DNA of 64,000 nucleotides from an uncultured Muribaculaceae bacterium (GCA_947525975.1 CANNVE010000010.1:31942-95941); one strand, 5' to 3'. Positions 7,180 through 17,900 are shown, counted from the first letter of the stretch. Notes: generated from the sequence alone by a model not told the origin. Program-made: numbers and translations.

Positions 7180-8389
7180 GTTTCATCAGATCAGTGTTCG
7201 ACTGTTGGCTGATAGGCGCAGAGGCCGCAGGCTTGCCGGGAAAGGATAGCGCGAGGGTGGCTGCTGCCAGCAGCATAAGCAATATCGGAGTGCTGACGTG
7301 AGGCTCTGCCATGCCTTCAAGGGCGGTGACCACGCCTCCGGCGAGATATCCCACCGCGCCAAGCAGAGCAGAGGCGGCGCCGGCTTGGTGTCGGCCGGCT
7401 TCCATGGCCAGGGCCACGGTGGCGGTGTTCAGTGCTCCGAGGCCAAGATATGTGGACAAAAGGCCTGTTTCATAAATCCACAATGACGCTCCATGCCAAA
7501 GGGCCATCGACGTGATAGCAGCGCCTGCCATGATCGTGATTGCCGAAAACCACATCACCCTCTTTTGGCTTGGCGCGCGGCTGCTCAGCAGGGCTGCTAT
7601 GCCAAGAGAGATAGAGTTGATGCCGAGCAGGAGGCTGATGCCGCCTTCGTCGAGCCCCATCGACTTGAAAATGAACGGGGCAGACGACAGATTGACTATT
7701 ATGAGCGACATGAACATGGCGAATCCGATGCATGGCATCAGGAATCGCTTGTCGGCCAATAGCGACCGCATGCTTGCATACATAGCCGACGGCGACACTG
7801 CTATGCGCCTATGAAGCGGCAGCGTCTCGCGGAAGGCCACGGTGCAGGCAAGCATTGCTGCGCCGATCGCAAGAAGCGCCCAGAACACACCTTTCCAACC
7901 CCATAGCACAGCGAGCACGCCCCCGAGCACCGGGGCCATGACCGTGGCGACTCCGTTGATGGTGCCCACCACGCCGTACATGCGCGTGAGCCGGTCGCCC
8001 CGGTAGCAGTCGGCTACGATAGAGCGGGTGAGAACTACTCCGCCCGAGGCTGCCACTCCTTGCACAAAGCGCAAGGCTATGAACCATCCCATGCAGGGCG
8101 AGAAGATGCAGCCTGCCGTCACAGCCGCGTATACGGCCAGAGATACAAGGATCGGGGCTTTCCTTCCCAGGCTGTCGCTTATGGAGCCAAGAAACAATTG
8201 GCCTACGGCAAGGCCGGCCACGCACGACGCGAGCGACATCTGCGCCTCCGAGGCTGAAGCCGAGAAATAAGCCGCGAGCTGTGGCATCGACGCAAGATAA
8301 GTGTCCATTACGAAGGGAGCGAATGCGCTGAGGACACCAAGATACATGACAAGAAATAATTTCCCGTTTTCTGTCTGTTGAGTCTTCAT
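7166..8389 (-). CDS. Bcr/CflA family multidrug MFS transporter
   Basis: The 407-residue, 12-helix MFS protein carries the Bcr/CflA signatures: APFVMDTYLASMPQLAAYF after the first helix, GQLFLGSISDSLGRK for MFS motif A, and RFVQGVAASGGVV in helix 4. It is a proton-driven exporter of drugs or metabolites in the inner membrane. It is first in an operon with the GNAT and LysO genes, preceded by a promoter at 8415-8422 and divergent from an AraC regulator that may control it. Confidence 0.9.
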   Translation of the reverse strand: MKTQQTENGKLFLVMYLGVLSAFAPFVMDTYLASMPQLAAYFSASASEAQMSLASCVAGLAVGQLFLGSISDSLGRKAPILVSLAVYAAVTAGCIFSPCMGWFIALRFVQGVAASGGVVLTRSIVADCYRGDRLTRMYGVVGTINGVATVMAPVLGGVLAVLWGWKGVFWALLAIGAAMLACTVAFRETLPLHRRIAVSPSAMYASMRSLLADKRFLMPCIGFAMFMSLIIVNLSSAPFIFKSMGLDEGGISLLLGINSISLGIAALLSSRAPSQKRVMWFSAITIMAGAAITSMALWHGASLWIYETGLLSTYLGLGALNTATVALAMEAGRHQAGAASALLGAVGYLAGGVVTALEGMAEPHVSTPILLMLLAAATLALSFPGKPAASAPISQQSNTDLMKHGEN

Positions 8390-8414
8390 TTTTGTGCCTT
8401 ATAATTTCCGCTTG

Positions 8415-8422
8415 CAAATGTA
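8415..8422 (-). promoter_or_regulatory. promoter -7 element for the Bcr/CflA operon
   Basis: Read on the minus strand this is TACATTTG, fitting TAnnTTTG, 25 bases upstream of the ATG ending at 8389. It shares the intergenic region with the divergent AraC promoter. Confidence 0.5.
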
Positions 8423-8500
8423 GGAATAATTTCAGGGCGTGTCTATTGCATATTGTTGCGGTTTTATGTCATTTTTGGAACTTGCCGATAAAAAAATAGC

Positions 8501-8508
8501 TATCTTTG
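8501..8508 (+). promoter_or_regulatory. promoter -7 element for the AraC gene
   Basis: TATCTTTG fits TAnnTTTG and lies 24 bases before the ATG at 8533. It rules out upstream start codons in the same frame, because these would overlap the promoter itself. Confidence 0.6.
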
Positions 8509-8532
8509 CGCCGACACATAAACAAACCTTGC

Positions 8533-9369
8533 ATGGAACCGCGACTTGAATACCGAAACATGACTTCAGCCGACCTCGACGGCTCGCCATGGCGCATACC
8601 TGATTGCTTCTATATAGCCGTGACGGCAGGGCACGCCGTCTTCGACGTAGGAGCCGACAGCTATGATATGGCGCCTCAGACTGAATTCAACATGCCGTCA
8701 GGCTGTCTGGTGCATTGCTCTGAAGCTACTCCCGATTTTGCCATAAGGGTGGTGACGTATCCCCACAGCCTCCTGGAGATGGCCATGCGGCTTATAGACA
8801 GCAAATGGTTTGAGTGGAATGCGGCTCACCCTCACTACACGCACACCCCCGACCGGCGCAGCCAGCGCACCTGGCGCGAGCTGATGACGTGGATGGACAT
8901 GGCCGAAGCCCTTTTCTCCGACAAGTCAGTGATATTGTTTCAGGCCATGCAGCAGGAAAATTTCATAGAGGGATTCTGGTTGTGGAACGTAGGCACCATT
9001 CAGGCAAAAGTGGAAAGCACCCTCCCTCAAAGCCGCACACAGAGCCTCTACCGCAAGTTTGTCAGGTTGGTGAATGAAAACTGCATGCGTGAGCGCAAGG
9101 TTGAGTTCTATGCCGGCGAGCTGCACATCACCCATCGCTATCTCAGCCGCATAGTAAGCGAGCAGACGGCGGGCAAAACACCAAAAGAGGTGATCGACCG
9201 CCGTCTGCTAATAGAAATCAAAGATCTGCTTGCCACCACTGACCTTACGGTGTCGCAGATAGCCTACAGGCTCGGATTCCAGGACCAATCGTCGATCAGC
9301 CGCTATTTCCACCGCCATTTAGGCATGTATCCGTCTGACTACCGCAGATCACTCATGCCTCGTGGATGA
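8533..9369 (+). CDS. AraC family transcriptional regulator
   Basis: The 278-residue protein has an N-terminal cupin-like sensing region and a C-terminal double helix-turn-helix: HITHRYLSRIVSEQTAGKTPKEVI, then VSQIAYRLGFQDQSSISRYFHRHLG, the AraC/XylS signature. The start follows the promoter at 8501. It is divergent from the Bcr/CflA operon, the likely target. Its last 21 bases overlap the end of the convergent nucleoside-type MFS gene, so the two transcripts are antisense to each other at their 3' ends. Confidence 0.9.
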   Translation: MEPRLEYRNMTSADLDGSPWRIPDCFYIAVTAGHAVFDVGADSYDMAPQTEFNMPSGCLVHCSEATPDFAIRVVTYPHSLLEMAMRLIDSKWFEWNAAHPHYTHTPDRRSQRTWRELMTWMDMAEALFSDKSVILFQAMQQENFIEGFWLWNVGTIQAKVESTLPQSRTQSLYRKFVRLVNENCMRERKVEFYAGELHITHRYLSRIVSEQTAGKTPKEVIDRRLLIEIKDLLATTDLTVSQIAYRLGFQDQSSISRYFHRHLGMYPSDYRRSLMPRG

Positions 9370-10680
9370 TGGCCTGAATGCCAACACGAACAAGACCGCT
9401 ACAGCGAGGGCGAATGCGGCGAATGCCAGCCATGCCGCCTTCCAATCGCCTGTCAGGAAAGCCATCCCGGGCATCGACTCCGCAGGCCCCCAGTGGCAGT
9501 ATCTGTCGACGACCATGCCTGCGAGCACAGTGCCCACCGAGGCGCCGATGCCGTTTGATGCCGTCATCCACAGCCCCTGGGCCGATGCTGTGACCGATCT
9601 GTCGGTCTCCCGCTCAAGATAGATGGCGCCAGCTATGTTGAAGAAGTCAAAGGCTATGCCATAGACAATCATCGACAGGATCAGCATCCAAAGACCGCTT
9701 CCCGGATCTCCGAATCCGAATAGGGCGAACCTTAGCGACCACGCCACCATAGACATGGCGAGCACGGTCTTCGCGCCAAACCGCTTCATGAAGAATGGTA
9801 TCAGCAGGATGCAGAAAGCTTCCGAAGCCTGGGAAATTGTGGTCAGCAGGGTGGCGTTTTCGGCCGAGAATGTGCCGCTGTAGGCCGGATCGGCCATGAA
9901 TCCGGTGATGAAAGGGCCAGCATAGGCGTTTGTCACCTTCACGCACATGCCCATCAATATCGAAAAGATGAAAAAAACGGCCAGTTGGCGCCGCTTTAGC
10001 AGGCCGAGGGCGTTGAGTCCCAATTTCTCCGCGAGCGATGCTTTGGCGCCGGCTCCGCTGACATCTATCTTAGGCAGCGCGAACGAATAGGCTGCGAGGA
10101 TCAGGCTAAGGATCGACGAGGCCAGGAATTGCCAGCATTGGAATTGGAATCGCTCGCTGCCTGTCGATGAAAAATGCAGATAGCCGCCCTTCACAGTGGC
10201 GAAATTTACGAATATCATGGCCACGATGAATCCCACAGTGCCCCATACCCTGACACGCGGGAAAACCTTTACTGTGTCGAGCCCGCATTTGCGCAGCGAT
10301 TTGAAGGCTATGGAATTGCATAGGGCCACAGTGGGCATGAAGCAGGCTGAGCTGAAGGTGAACATAGTCGTGAACATCACCTTGTCGGGATTTGGAGAGG
10401 CATATCCCATCCACCACATGGCCGCCATCCCTGCCGCTGCGCCGATGTGGCAGAGCGGCAGCAGGCGAGTGGGCGAGACATAGCGGTCGGCTATGATGCC
10501 CAGCACCGGGGGAGTGACCAGGCACACAAGGCCTTGTATGGCGAAAAACCAGGGTATGAGCATTCCCATCGAGGCGCTCCCCATGTAATTGCTCATGCTC
10601 GTCAGGTAGGCTCCCCAGACGGCGAATTCCAGTGCTTCCATCAGCGACAGGCGCGCTTCAGGGGCTTTCAGTTGTCTCAT
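9349..10680 (-). CDS. MFS transporter, nucleoside:H+ symporter (NHS) type
   Basis: This 443-residue membrane protein matches the NupG/XapB-like MFS group of Bacteroidetes: FAVWGAYLTSMSNYM in helix 1, FAIQGLVCLVTPPVLGIIADR, the VRVWGTVGFI segment and SQASEAFCILLIPFF. It probably imports nucleosides or similar metabolites. A longer frame reaches 10746, but its first 22 codons run through a transcription terminator, so the ATG at 10678-10680 is chosen. It overlaps the AraC gene tail-to-tail. Confidence 0.85.
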   Translation of the reverse strand: MRQLKAPEARLSLMEALEFAVWGAYLTSMSNYMGSASMGMLIPWFFAIQGLVCLVTPPVLGIIADRYVSPTRLLPLCHIGAAAGMAAMWWMGYASPNPDKVMFTTMFTFSSACFMPTVALCNSIAFKSLRKCGLDTVKVFPRVRVWGTVGFIVAMIFVNFATVKGGYLHFSSTGSERFQFQCWQFLASSILSLILAAYSFALPKIDVSGAGAKASLAEKLGLNALGLLKRRQLAVFFIFSILMGMCVKVTNAYAGPFITGFMADPAYSGTFSAENATLLTTISQASEAFCILLIPFFMKRFGAKTVLAMSMVAWSLRFALFGFGDPGSGLWMLILSMIVYGIAFDFFNIAGAIYLERETDRSVTASAQGLWMTASNGIGASVGTVLAGMVVDRYCHWGPAESMPGMAFLTGDWKAAWLAFAAFALAVAVLFVLAFRPSSTRHE

Positions 10681-10696
10681 GCGTGTAAAGTCTGTT

Positions 10697-10736
10697 AAAA
10701 AAATGCAGAGGCCTCGAATGGCTCCGATGCCTCTGC
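10697..10736 (-). terminator. intrinsic terminator after the TonB receptor gene
   Basis: On the minus strand an 8-bp perfect stem (GCAGAGGC/GCCTCTGC, plus-strand arms 10705-10712 and 10729-10736) is followed by seven T. It ends the aryl-polyene/TonB receptor transcript just before the MFS gene. Confidence 0.8.
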
Positions 10737-10756
10737 CTGCGTTCATAATCGATATA

Positions 10757-12655
10757 TCAGAATTCGATGTTGAGTCCGGCCATCGCTATGGTGCGTGGCA
10801 TCGGGAATCCGTAGATAGTCTCGTAGCGGGTGGCGGTGATGTTGTCGACCTTGCAGAAGGCTGTCAGGCGATGCTTGTCGGTGAACCTCCATTTGTAGGC
10901 CACCCTGCCGTTGAGCAGCGAATAGTTTTCCTTCTCCGGGCCTCCGGTGCGCATGCTCCATACGGTGTTGGACTCGAGCGAGAACTGCCAATTACCGGGA
11001 GTGAAGCTGACGCTCGCGAACAGTTTGTTCTTCGGTGCGTAGAGCACATTGTCTGTTGTGTAAAGGAAACTGTAGTTGGCTGTTGCGCTCCATTTGTCGC
11101 TGATCGCGTAGGTGGCATCGAGTTCAAAGCCTTTGTTGCGGAAATCGCCGATGTTCTTGTTCATCATCTGGCCGCCGGTATAAGGATTCTGCTCCTTCAC
11201 TGTCTGAATCATATCCTTGCCGTCGATATAGAAGAGCGAAAGGCCGGCGTCGAGGCGTCCGTTGAGGAAGAGCTGACGCACCTCTACTTCGTAATTCCAC
11301 ATATATTCGGGCTTGAGGTCAGGATTGTGGGGCGGATAGAGATAGAGCTCGCGAAGGTTGGGGCTGCGGAATCCCTTGCCCCAAGAGAATTTTATGGTAT
11401 TGCCTTGGATCAGGCGTGCGATGAAGCCTGCCTGAGGCACAAGGATATTGCCAAACTGCGAGGAATGCTGCAGGCGGAGGCCGGCGTTGACTGACACTTT
11501 GTCTTCAAGGAAACCTTGCTGCATCATCACGTATCCGGCCACTTCGTTGACGTGCTTGTCCACGCCGGGCTGGTCGGGCGAGCCGTCGGCCATGGAATTC
11601 CACGTCTTGCCGCCCCAATGCTGGAAATCGACGCCGACCGATGTGGTGTTCATCTGCCAGGGACGTATGTCCTGATATGCGTTGATGCCCATGTTGTAAT
11701 CTTTGGAGTGGAAAAGATAATCGCGGGGCACGCCTCCGTTGGTTGCGGTGCCTGAAGCCGAATACCCGTCGTTGACCTTGTGGTTGCCCCAGTTGGCGTA
11801 GAATTGCACCTGGCCTGACGATACGTCATACGTATTGTTGAGGTAAAGCGCCGCCGTGCCTCGGAAGATTCGGGTCCACATATCGTTGAGCGGATCATCG
11901 ATAGAGCCGGGGTTGTGAGGCTTGGTTTCGGTCAGAGTGACGTTGGCGCCGGCTTTCCAATGGCTTGAGAATCGATATTGCAGCGACGCGAACTGGCTTG
12001 CGAGCCATGTCTGGCTGTTGCGCCGGTCGCCGTCGGTGCTCTCGTATGACGCACTGAGGAAGGCATTAAGCCTGCCGTTGTTGTATCCGAGATTGACGCC
12101 GTATTTCTGGGTGCCGTAGCTGCCCCACATCATGCGGGCCGAGCCGTTGAAACCTTTCATTGTGGCGTGCTTGGTGATGATGTTGACCGATCCGCCCATG
12201 GCGTTGGAGCCATATAGAAGCGACGACGGACCTCTGACCACCTCCACTTTCGAGACATCGCCCGAAGTGTATGTGTCGGGGAGTGAGTGGCCGAATATCG
12301 AAGCCCACTGGGGCTGGCCGTCAATCATGAAAAGCACCTTGTTGCCTCCGCCGACGCCTCTGATGTTGACAGAGCCGGCTGCGCCTCCCGACACGCCGTA
12401 GCCCATGATGCCGCGCTCGGTGACGAAAAGGCCCGGGACATGGTTGGCGAGCACAGGCAATATGTTGGTTTCGGCGCTCTCCTCTATTAAATCGGATCCA
12501 ATTATCGAAACGCTCAGCGGCAGAAGCTCTACAGGAGCTTTAGGCGTGGCGAAAACCTCCACTTCGTGGAGGTTGAGAGTGTCTGTCGGCAAAGATTGAG
12601 CCATGGCTCCGATGCCCATCGCGCCAATGGCTAAGAAAGTGGCAGAATTCTTCAT
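10757..12655 (-). CDS. TonB-dependent outer-membrane receptor
   Basis: The 632-residue protein has a signal peptide (AIGAMGIGAMAQS), a plug domain (LHEVEVFATP, then VSIIGSDLI, SVNIRGVGG, VRGPSSLLYGSNAMGG) and a 22-strand-type barrel ending in an aromatic residue (GLNIEF). It resembles siderophore/heme/cobalamin receptors of the CirA-BtuB class rather than SusC, having no carboxypeptidase-like N-terminal extension. The substrate is unknown. It lies 36 bases after the last methyltransferase gene of the aryl-polyene cluster on the same strand and before the first terminator, so it is probably cotranscribed with it. Confidence 0.9.
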   Translation of the reverse strand: MKNSATFLAIGAMGIGAMAQSLPTDTLNLHEVEVFATPKAPVELLPLSVSIIGSDLIEESAETNILPVLANHVPGLFVTERGIMGYGVSGGAAGSVNIRGVGGGNKVLFMIDGQPQWASIFGHSLPDTYTSGDVSKVEVVRGPSSLLYGSNAMGGSVNIITKHATMKGFNGSARMMWGSYGTQKYGVNLGYNNGRLNAFLSASYESTDGDRRNSQTWLASQFASLQYRFSSHWKAGANVTLTETKPHNPGSIDDPLNDMWTRIFRGTAALYLNNTYDVSSGQVQFYANWGNHKVNDGYSASGTATNGGVPRDYLFHSKDYNMGINAYQDIRPWQMNTTSVGVDFQHWGGKTWNSMADGSPDQPGVDKHVNEVAGYVMMQQGFLEDKVSVNAGLRLQHSSQFGNILVPQAGFIARLIQGNTIKFSWGKGFRSPNLRELYLYPPHNPDLKPEYMWNYEVEVRQLFLNGRLDAGLSLFYIDGKDMIQTVKEQNPYTGGQMMNKNIGDFRNKGFELDATYAISDKWSATANYSFLYTTDNVLYAPKNKLFASVSFTPGNWQFSLESNTVWSMRTGGPEKENYSLLNGRVAYKWRFTDKHRLTAFCKVDNITATRYETIYGFPMPRTIAMAGLNIEF

Positions 12656-12691
12656 CTGTAATAGTAGAAACGTTGTTTTGGGGTTATTACG

Positions 12692-13303
12692 CTATGCGTT
12701 TTTCGTTATGATTGTTATGTAATAATCGTCTGAATCGACGTATTTGAGCACGTTCAGGCCACCGGCTTCAAGCCACTCTGCAAATTCTTTGCCTTCGACA
12801 AGTTTGTCGGAGTGCACCGATCCGTCATTGTGGCGGTGGATGCCGTTGATGGCGTTTCTGCTTTCCGGAAACGCTATGACAAGCCTGCCACCGGGATTGA
12901 GATTGATCTTCACGAGCCAGCGAAGAGTCTCAAGCGGTCTTTCGAGGTGGGGATACATGCAATATAGAGTTATGACATCGTATGAGTCGTCGATGATGTC
13001 TTGCTCCGCATCGAGGTTGAGGAATCTGACGTTGGCGAAATGGCCGTATTTCAGGGCCGCAACCTTAAGCATCCCTTCAGAAATATCCACGGCGTCGATG
13101 GCGCCCTCCGGGTCTATTGTTTCCTCTATGTAGGGAATCAGCACGCCTGTGCCCGTGCCTATGTCGAGCACATGGTCTCCGCGCTTAAGTCCGGCCATCT
13201 CAAGGATATGACGTATCTTCGCACCGTTTACCTCTGTGATGGCGTCCCAGTTTGGAGCCATCTCATTAAAAAAATCTCTATTTGTTTGTTTACCACAGGA
13301 CAT
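12692..13303 (-). CDS. class I SAM-dependent methyltransferase
   Basis: The 203-residue protein has a Rossmann SAM-binding fold: VLDIGTGTGVLIPYI (motif I), IDAVDISEGML (motif II) and VITLYCMYPHLERP (motif IV). The N-terminus (FFNEMAPNWDAI) is typical of UbiE-like small-molecule methyltransferases. It follows the AMP-ligase gene closely and probably modifies the aromatic head group or an intermediate of the polyene. An alternative ATG at 13339 adds 12 residues. Confidence 0.85.
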   Translation of the reverse strand: MSCGKQTNRDFFNEMAPNWDAITEVNGAKIRHILEMAGLKRGDHVLDIGTGTGVLIPYIEETIDPEGAIDAVDISEGMLKVAALKYGHFANVRFLNLDAEQDIIDDSYDVITLYCMYPHLERPLETLRWLVKINLNPGGRLVIAFPESRNAINGIHRHNDGSVHSDKLVEGKEFAEWLEAGGLNVLKYVDSDDYYITIITKNA

Positions 13304-13350
13304 TGGCGAATAGTTGAAAAGTGTACGTAGGATAAACAACTGAGGGAGTG

Positions 13351-14673
13351 CTATTGTTCAGTGGCATTGGCGTAGCTCTTTCGGTCAAGTTTTCCGTTGA
13401 ATGTGCGCCTGATGCTTTCAACGACAGAATAGAGCAACGGCACTTTGTGGCGTTCGAGCCTTGAGGCCAGAAACGCGGCAAACTGTTTCTTGTCGAGTGG
13501 CGCGTGGCCATTTGTCACCACCAAAAGGCGAAGCGATGTGCCAAGCACAGGGTGGGGGGCCGGGATGCAGATGCAATCCTCGACTGCGGGATGCGCCATC
13601 GCCACATCCTCCACTTCTACGGGATTGATTTTATATCCCCCGGTATTGATCACATCTCCGTCCCTTCCTGCGAGGCGTAGTCTGCCTTCGCTGTCAATGC
13701 TTCCTCGGTCAGCGGTGTGCACGGCTCCGTCGTGAAGCACCTTACGCGTGGCTTCATCGTCGCCAAGATATCCGGTCATCAGCGTTGCTCCAGAGCATGA
13801 GATGAAGCCGTCGGCGCCAATTGATATGGACGAATGCCGCATGGGCTTGCCAAGGCATCCGGCTTCGCATACGCCGGCATTGAAATCGTGGGTGGCAATG
13901 ATGCCTGTTTCGGTCGAAGCGTAAGTGTTGTAAAGGCGCGTATGAGGCAGAGCCGCGCACCATGCTTCCATGTCGGCCTGGGCCATAGGTGCCGCTCCGG
14001 TCTCGATGAAGTCAAATCTGTCAGATCGCTCGGCTATATGTCTGCGTGCCATTTGCATCATCATGCGCAGCGAGGCCGGCACTTGGAATGTGGCCACCTT
14101 TCCCTCGGCCATGTCGACGGCGCCGAAGAATGCGGAGAGATCCTTAAGCCCATCAAGCAGGTGCACTGTAGCCCCAACCGTCAAGCACGGCCATATCTTG
14201 CTAAGGCTGCCAATGTGGTTGAGCGGACCCGTGATGATGAAAGTCAGGGAGGGTGAGAACCCTTGCGCTCCGATCAGGTTTTCGGCGTCGGCCATGATTG
14301 CCGAGTGGCTTATCATTGTGCCTTTGCGGTTTCCGGTGGTGCCGGTGGTGAAGAGTATGTCGGCTACGCCTTCGGGTATGTCTGCTTTGGCAGCCAAGTC
14401 GGTGATTCTATCCATCTCTTCTGCCGAAGCGTCCCTTTCAAGCGGCACGGCTGCCACTCCGGCCTCATGGCAGGCGAGGTATCTGATGATGAAATCAGCA
14501 GAGGGGGAGGCTCTGAACACCAGGGCGCGGGTGCGGGGCATCGACGCAGCAGCCTCTGTCACGGCTCGGAAAAGAGACTCGTATGACAAGGTGTTGCCGT
14601 AGGCATCGATAAGCGCAGTCTTCGAGGGGGTTGATGCGGCGTGCCTTTTAAGGCAATCGGTCAGCGCGGTCAT
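13351..14673 (-). CDS. AMP-dependent acyl/aryl-ACP ligase
   Basis: The 440-residue ANL-superfamily enzyme has the phosphate loop FTTGTTGNRKGT, the A5-like YNTYASTETG, the GRDGDVINTGGYKINPVEVE hinge and the catalytic lysine region FNGKLDRKS near the C-terminus. It activates a carboxylic acid, here probably an aromatic starter acid, and loads it on an ACP. It overlaps the upstream ACP gene by 4 bases, the expected partner. It is shorter than typical acyl-CoA ligases, as in polyene clusters. The starter identity cannot be read from the sequence. Confidence 0.85.
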   Translation of the reverse strand: MTALTDCLKRHAASTPSKTALIDAYGNTLSYESLFRAVTEAAASMPRTRALVFRASPSADFIIRYLACHEAGVAAVPLERDASAEEMDRITDLAAKADIPEGVADILFTTGTTGNRKGTMISHSAIMADAENLIGAQGFSPSLTFIITGPLNHIGSLSKIWPCLTVGATVHLLDGLKDLSAFFGAVDMAEGKVATFQVPASLRMMMQMARRHIAERSDRFDFIETGAAPMAQADMEAWCAALPHTRLYNTYASTETGIIATHDFNAGVCEAGCLGKPMRHSSISIGADGFISCSGATLMTGYLGDDEATRKVLHDGAVHTADRGSIDSEGRLRLAGRDGDVINTGGYKINPVEVEDVAMAHPAVEDCICIPAPHPVLGTSLRLLVVTNGHAPLDKKQFAAFLASRLERHKVPLLYSVVESIRRTFNGKLDRKSYANATEQ

Positions 14674-14897
14674 TTCTTGCTCTCGAGTTTCGCCTGCACC
14701 ATGGCCACGATGTTGTCAAGGCTTTTCAGATTGCGTGGGGTAGCGTCGGAGGCGTCGAGTTCTATGCCATATTCAGATGACAGGGTCATCATTATAGTGG
14801 TGACGCCGAGCGAATCGAGTTCGGCGAAAAGGAAATCGGTGTCGAAGTCTACGAAAGGAAGCAGATCTTCGAGCATCTCACGGATATGTTGTTTCAT
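14670..14897 (-). CDS. acyl carrier protein
   Basis: This 75-residue acidic protein has a phosphopantetheine site at LDSLGVTTIMM (serine of DSL), with flanking helices typical of ACPs. It is coupled by 4 bases to the AMP-ligase gene, so it probably carries the activated starter. Two more ACPs occur in the cluster (25759 and 29463), suggesting separate starter and elongation carriers. Confidence 0.9.
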   Translation of the reverse strand: MKQHIREMLEDLLPFVDFDTDFLFAELDSLGVTTIMMTLSSEYGIELDASDATPRNLKSLDNIVAMVQAKLESKK

Positions 14898-14931
14898 ACG
14901 CTGAAGTTAAATCAGAAAATAAGTTTAAGTG

Positions 14932-17900
14932 TTATGGAATATAATGTAGATTCGAGACTACGCCTTCAGCCGCATATCGGGCTATTTCGCGGCGTTCGTC
15001 ATCCGGCTCTCTCACCTCAAGCACAACATCAGGATGCACAAGGGCCGATAACAGCATGGTCTCGCCGTATCCGGTGTTGCGAAGGCTTATTATAGCGTGG
15101 GCTTCGCATTCTAAGGCGGGCAAGGCTGCTGATTTTAGATTGCGTTTGACTTCGGCCAGCAATTCCGCGCCTTTGTATCTGTATCGGTCAATGACAAGGC
15201 CTTTGAAATAGTCAGGGGTCTCGAGGCAGGCTCTCATTTCTGAGTATCCGGCCATCATCATGGCTCTGACAGATCGGGTCATATCGGCGTAGTCGTCGCT
15301 CCAGAGCGGAGAGCCGGGGGCGATGCGACGACCGATGCGCATTGTCACCTGACCGCTGTAGCAAGCAAAGCTCTTGACCGGCATTATATGGTTGACGCCG
15401 TGTATCAGCACGGGAAGCACATCGATGCCAAGCTCTCGGGCTAGGTAGAATGGACCTTTGTGATATCGCACGATGCTTGATTCGGGATTACGCAGCCCTT
15501 CAGGGAAGAAGGCTATGCTGTATCCTCGGCCTACGTAGTCCTTAAACGTAGAAATATCACGCTCAAGCGTGGAATCTTTCCAGGCCGTGAAATTGCCGCG
15601 CCGTATGGTGTAGAATCTGAGCCAGCGGAACATACGGCTCACTATCGGGTTGAGGCTCGACCTCTCGTTGGCCACTATCAATATCTTTGGACTCCAGGCC
15701 ATGAACAGCATGGGGTCAAGCATCGACTGGTGGTTGCAGACTATCACGCATGGGCGGTTAAGTTCTTCGCCATACGGATTCTCTATGCGGAATTTCACCC
15801 CGGGCATGATGCGGAGGTCAAATCGGTGAGCCTTGGTGACAAAGCGCCGGAGTCTCGCCTCAGACTTCTCGTTGCGCCCGCAGACGGCGAATGTCACCGC
15901 GCCGTAGACGTAGCCCACGGCAAGCTGCGATAGCCACCATGCTCCGCAAAACCATGTGCGCATCAGGGGGCCGAGCGTCAGTGGGCGCTTGCGGTAGGAT
16001 CCGCCGCTCTTTGTGAGCCAGTCAAACACCACAGGAGGCAGGAGGAATGCCATCAGCACCACCGAGAACATGCCCACCACCGTCACCTCTGCCAACGACC
16101 GGAGGGCCGGGTGCCGGGCCACTATGAGAGTGCCGATGCCGATGAACATTATCAGCGCCGACACTATGATCGAGCTCTTGTAGGAAGCAAGCATCCTGCG
16201 CCTGAAAGCATATTCGTAGCAACACCCTTCGGTCATGAATATGGTGTAGTCGTCGCCCTGACCGAATATGAAAGTGGCGAGGATGATGTTGACGATGTTG
16301 AAGCGTATGTCAGCCAATCCCATGATGCCGAGAATCCAGATCCAGCTGACAGCCATTGGCAGAAAAGAGAGCATGGCGAGTTCGATCGATCCGAAGGAGA
16401 ACCAGAGAAACAAAAAAACGATCAGACCGCATGCCCAACCTATGTAGTTGAAATTGTCAGACAGCCCGCCCGCAATGGCGCTGTTCATTCCCCCGACGTC
16501 GAAGCAGAAATGATTGCCCTCTGACTGCGAAATCATGGCCTTCAGATGGTCAACTTCGGCGGCGGGCGCGTAGATCATGTCGACAGCCGCAGTGAGATCT
16601 TCGTTGCTGACAGCGGATCGCGAATTGATGGCTGACAGAGGAGCGAATCCTGAATCAGGCATAGGCTTAAAGTCGGCATTGATCAATGTTGCGAACGGGA
16701 CGAAAGCTTCAGCGCTGAACCCGGCTGCGGAGCCGGCTCTCGCGAAAGTATCAGTCAATACCGCGCGGTGAGCAGCGATAAACTCGTTCCATCTGTCGAT
16801 GCGTCGTTGCTGTTCGGCCTGCGATGGCATGAAACGGGATGCCGGCGACAAGGTCGCGCCGTCGATGTCAAGGCATATGCGGTCAAGATAGGGCGCGAGA
16901 TTGGCCGATGACTCCAAGGCGTCGTCAAGAGTGTGTCCCTCCGAGACTACATACACGCAGGCTTTGCCGGCTGATGCGCCATCGTTGAGGCGGTGGAGAT
17001 ATTCAAGGTCAGCCTTCTGCTCCTCGGTCATGTAGTTGATATGGCTCATGTCGGAGTCAAAGCCGGTGCGCAGGCTGAAATAAGAGAATACGGCAGTGAG
17101 GGCGACAACGGCCCATACGAGCCAACGTTTGCGCTCGGGGCGCACATTGGCCATGATTTCGAGCCATTTGGGCTGGCGCCGGCTTTCAGCCTCGCTATTG
17201 CATTTGCTGTCTCTGACACAGTGAGGCAGGTACACGATAGTGAATAATATGGTGCCAATGAGTATCAGGGCGCTGAATATGCCGAGATCGCGCAAGGCCG
17301 TGGCCTTAATGGGCACGAGGGCGAGAAAAGCGCCAACGGTGGTGATGTTGCCGATGATGAGCGGGGCTATTATCTCTCGCAGAGCCTGCCGCATCGAAAG
17401 CGAATGCCCCCTGTGGGCTATCAGATGCAGAGGGTAGTTGACGGCGATTCCGAGAATTATGCTCGAAATGCCTACGACGATGAGGGAGACGCTGTCCCGG
17501 GCCACGCTTATCATGGCCATAGCGAATAGCCATCCCCATCCCACGGATACCGCTATCAGCAGTATATTGCGCAGGCGCCTGAAAACCGACAGCAACAGGG
17601 CCAGTATGAGGATAGACGCTATGGAGATGGATATGATGCTGTCAGTCTTTATTTGCGATGAATTGCCGACCGCGATGGGAGGGCCGCCTATGAAGTGCAC
17701 CTTCACCTGAGGCACTTCTGCCCGGGCCACGGACGCGGCTTTGTCGAGCATGGCCATCAGCTCGGCGTTGTGGCGCGTCTCACTGTTTCCGTATGGAGAA
17801 TCCATGATTATGACGGCGCGGCTCATGTCGGGTGTGAGGATGTAGCCGTCGTACATCTCCATGCCTGTCTCTGCTCCTGATGCCAGCTTGGCCACTACGG

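Noticed and set aside
10681..10746. Extended N-terminus of the nucleoside-type MFS gene
   Set aside because: The extra 22 codons run through an intrinsic terminator; the internal ATG matches the family start.
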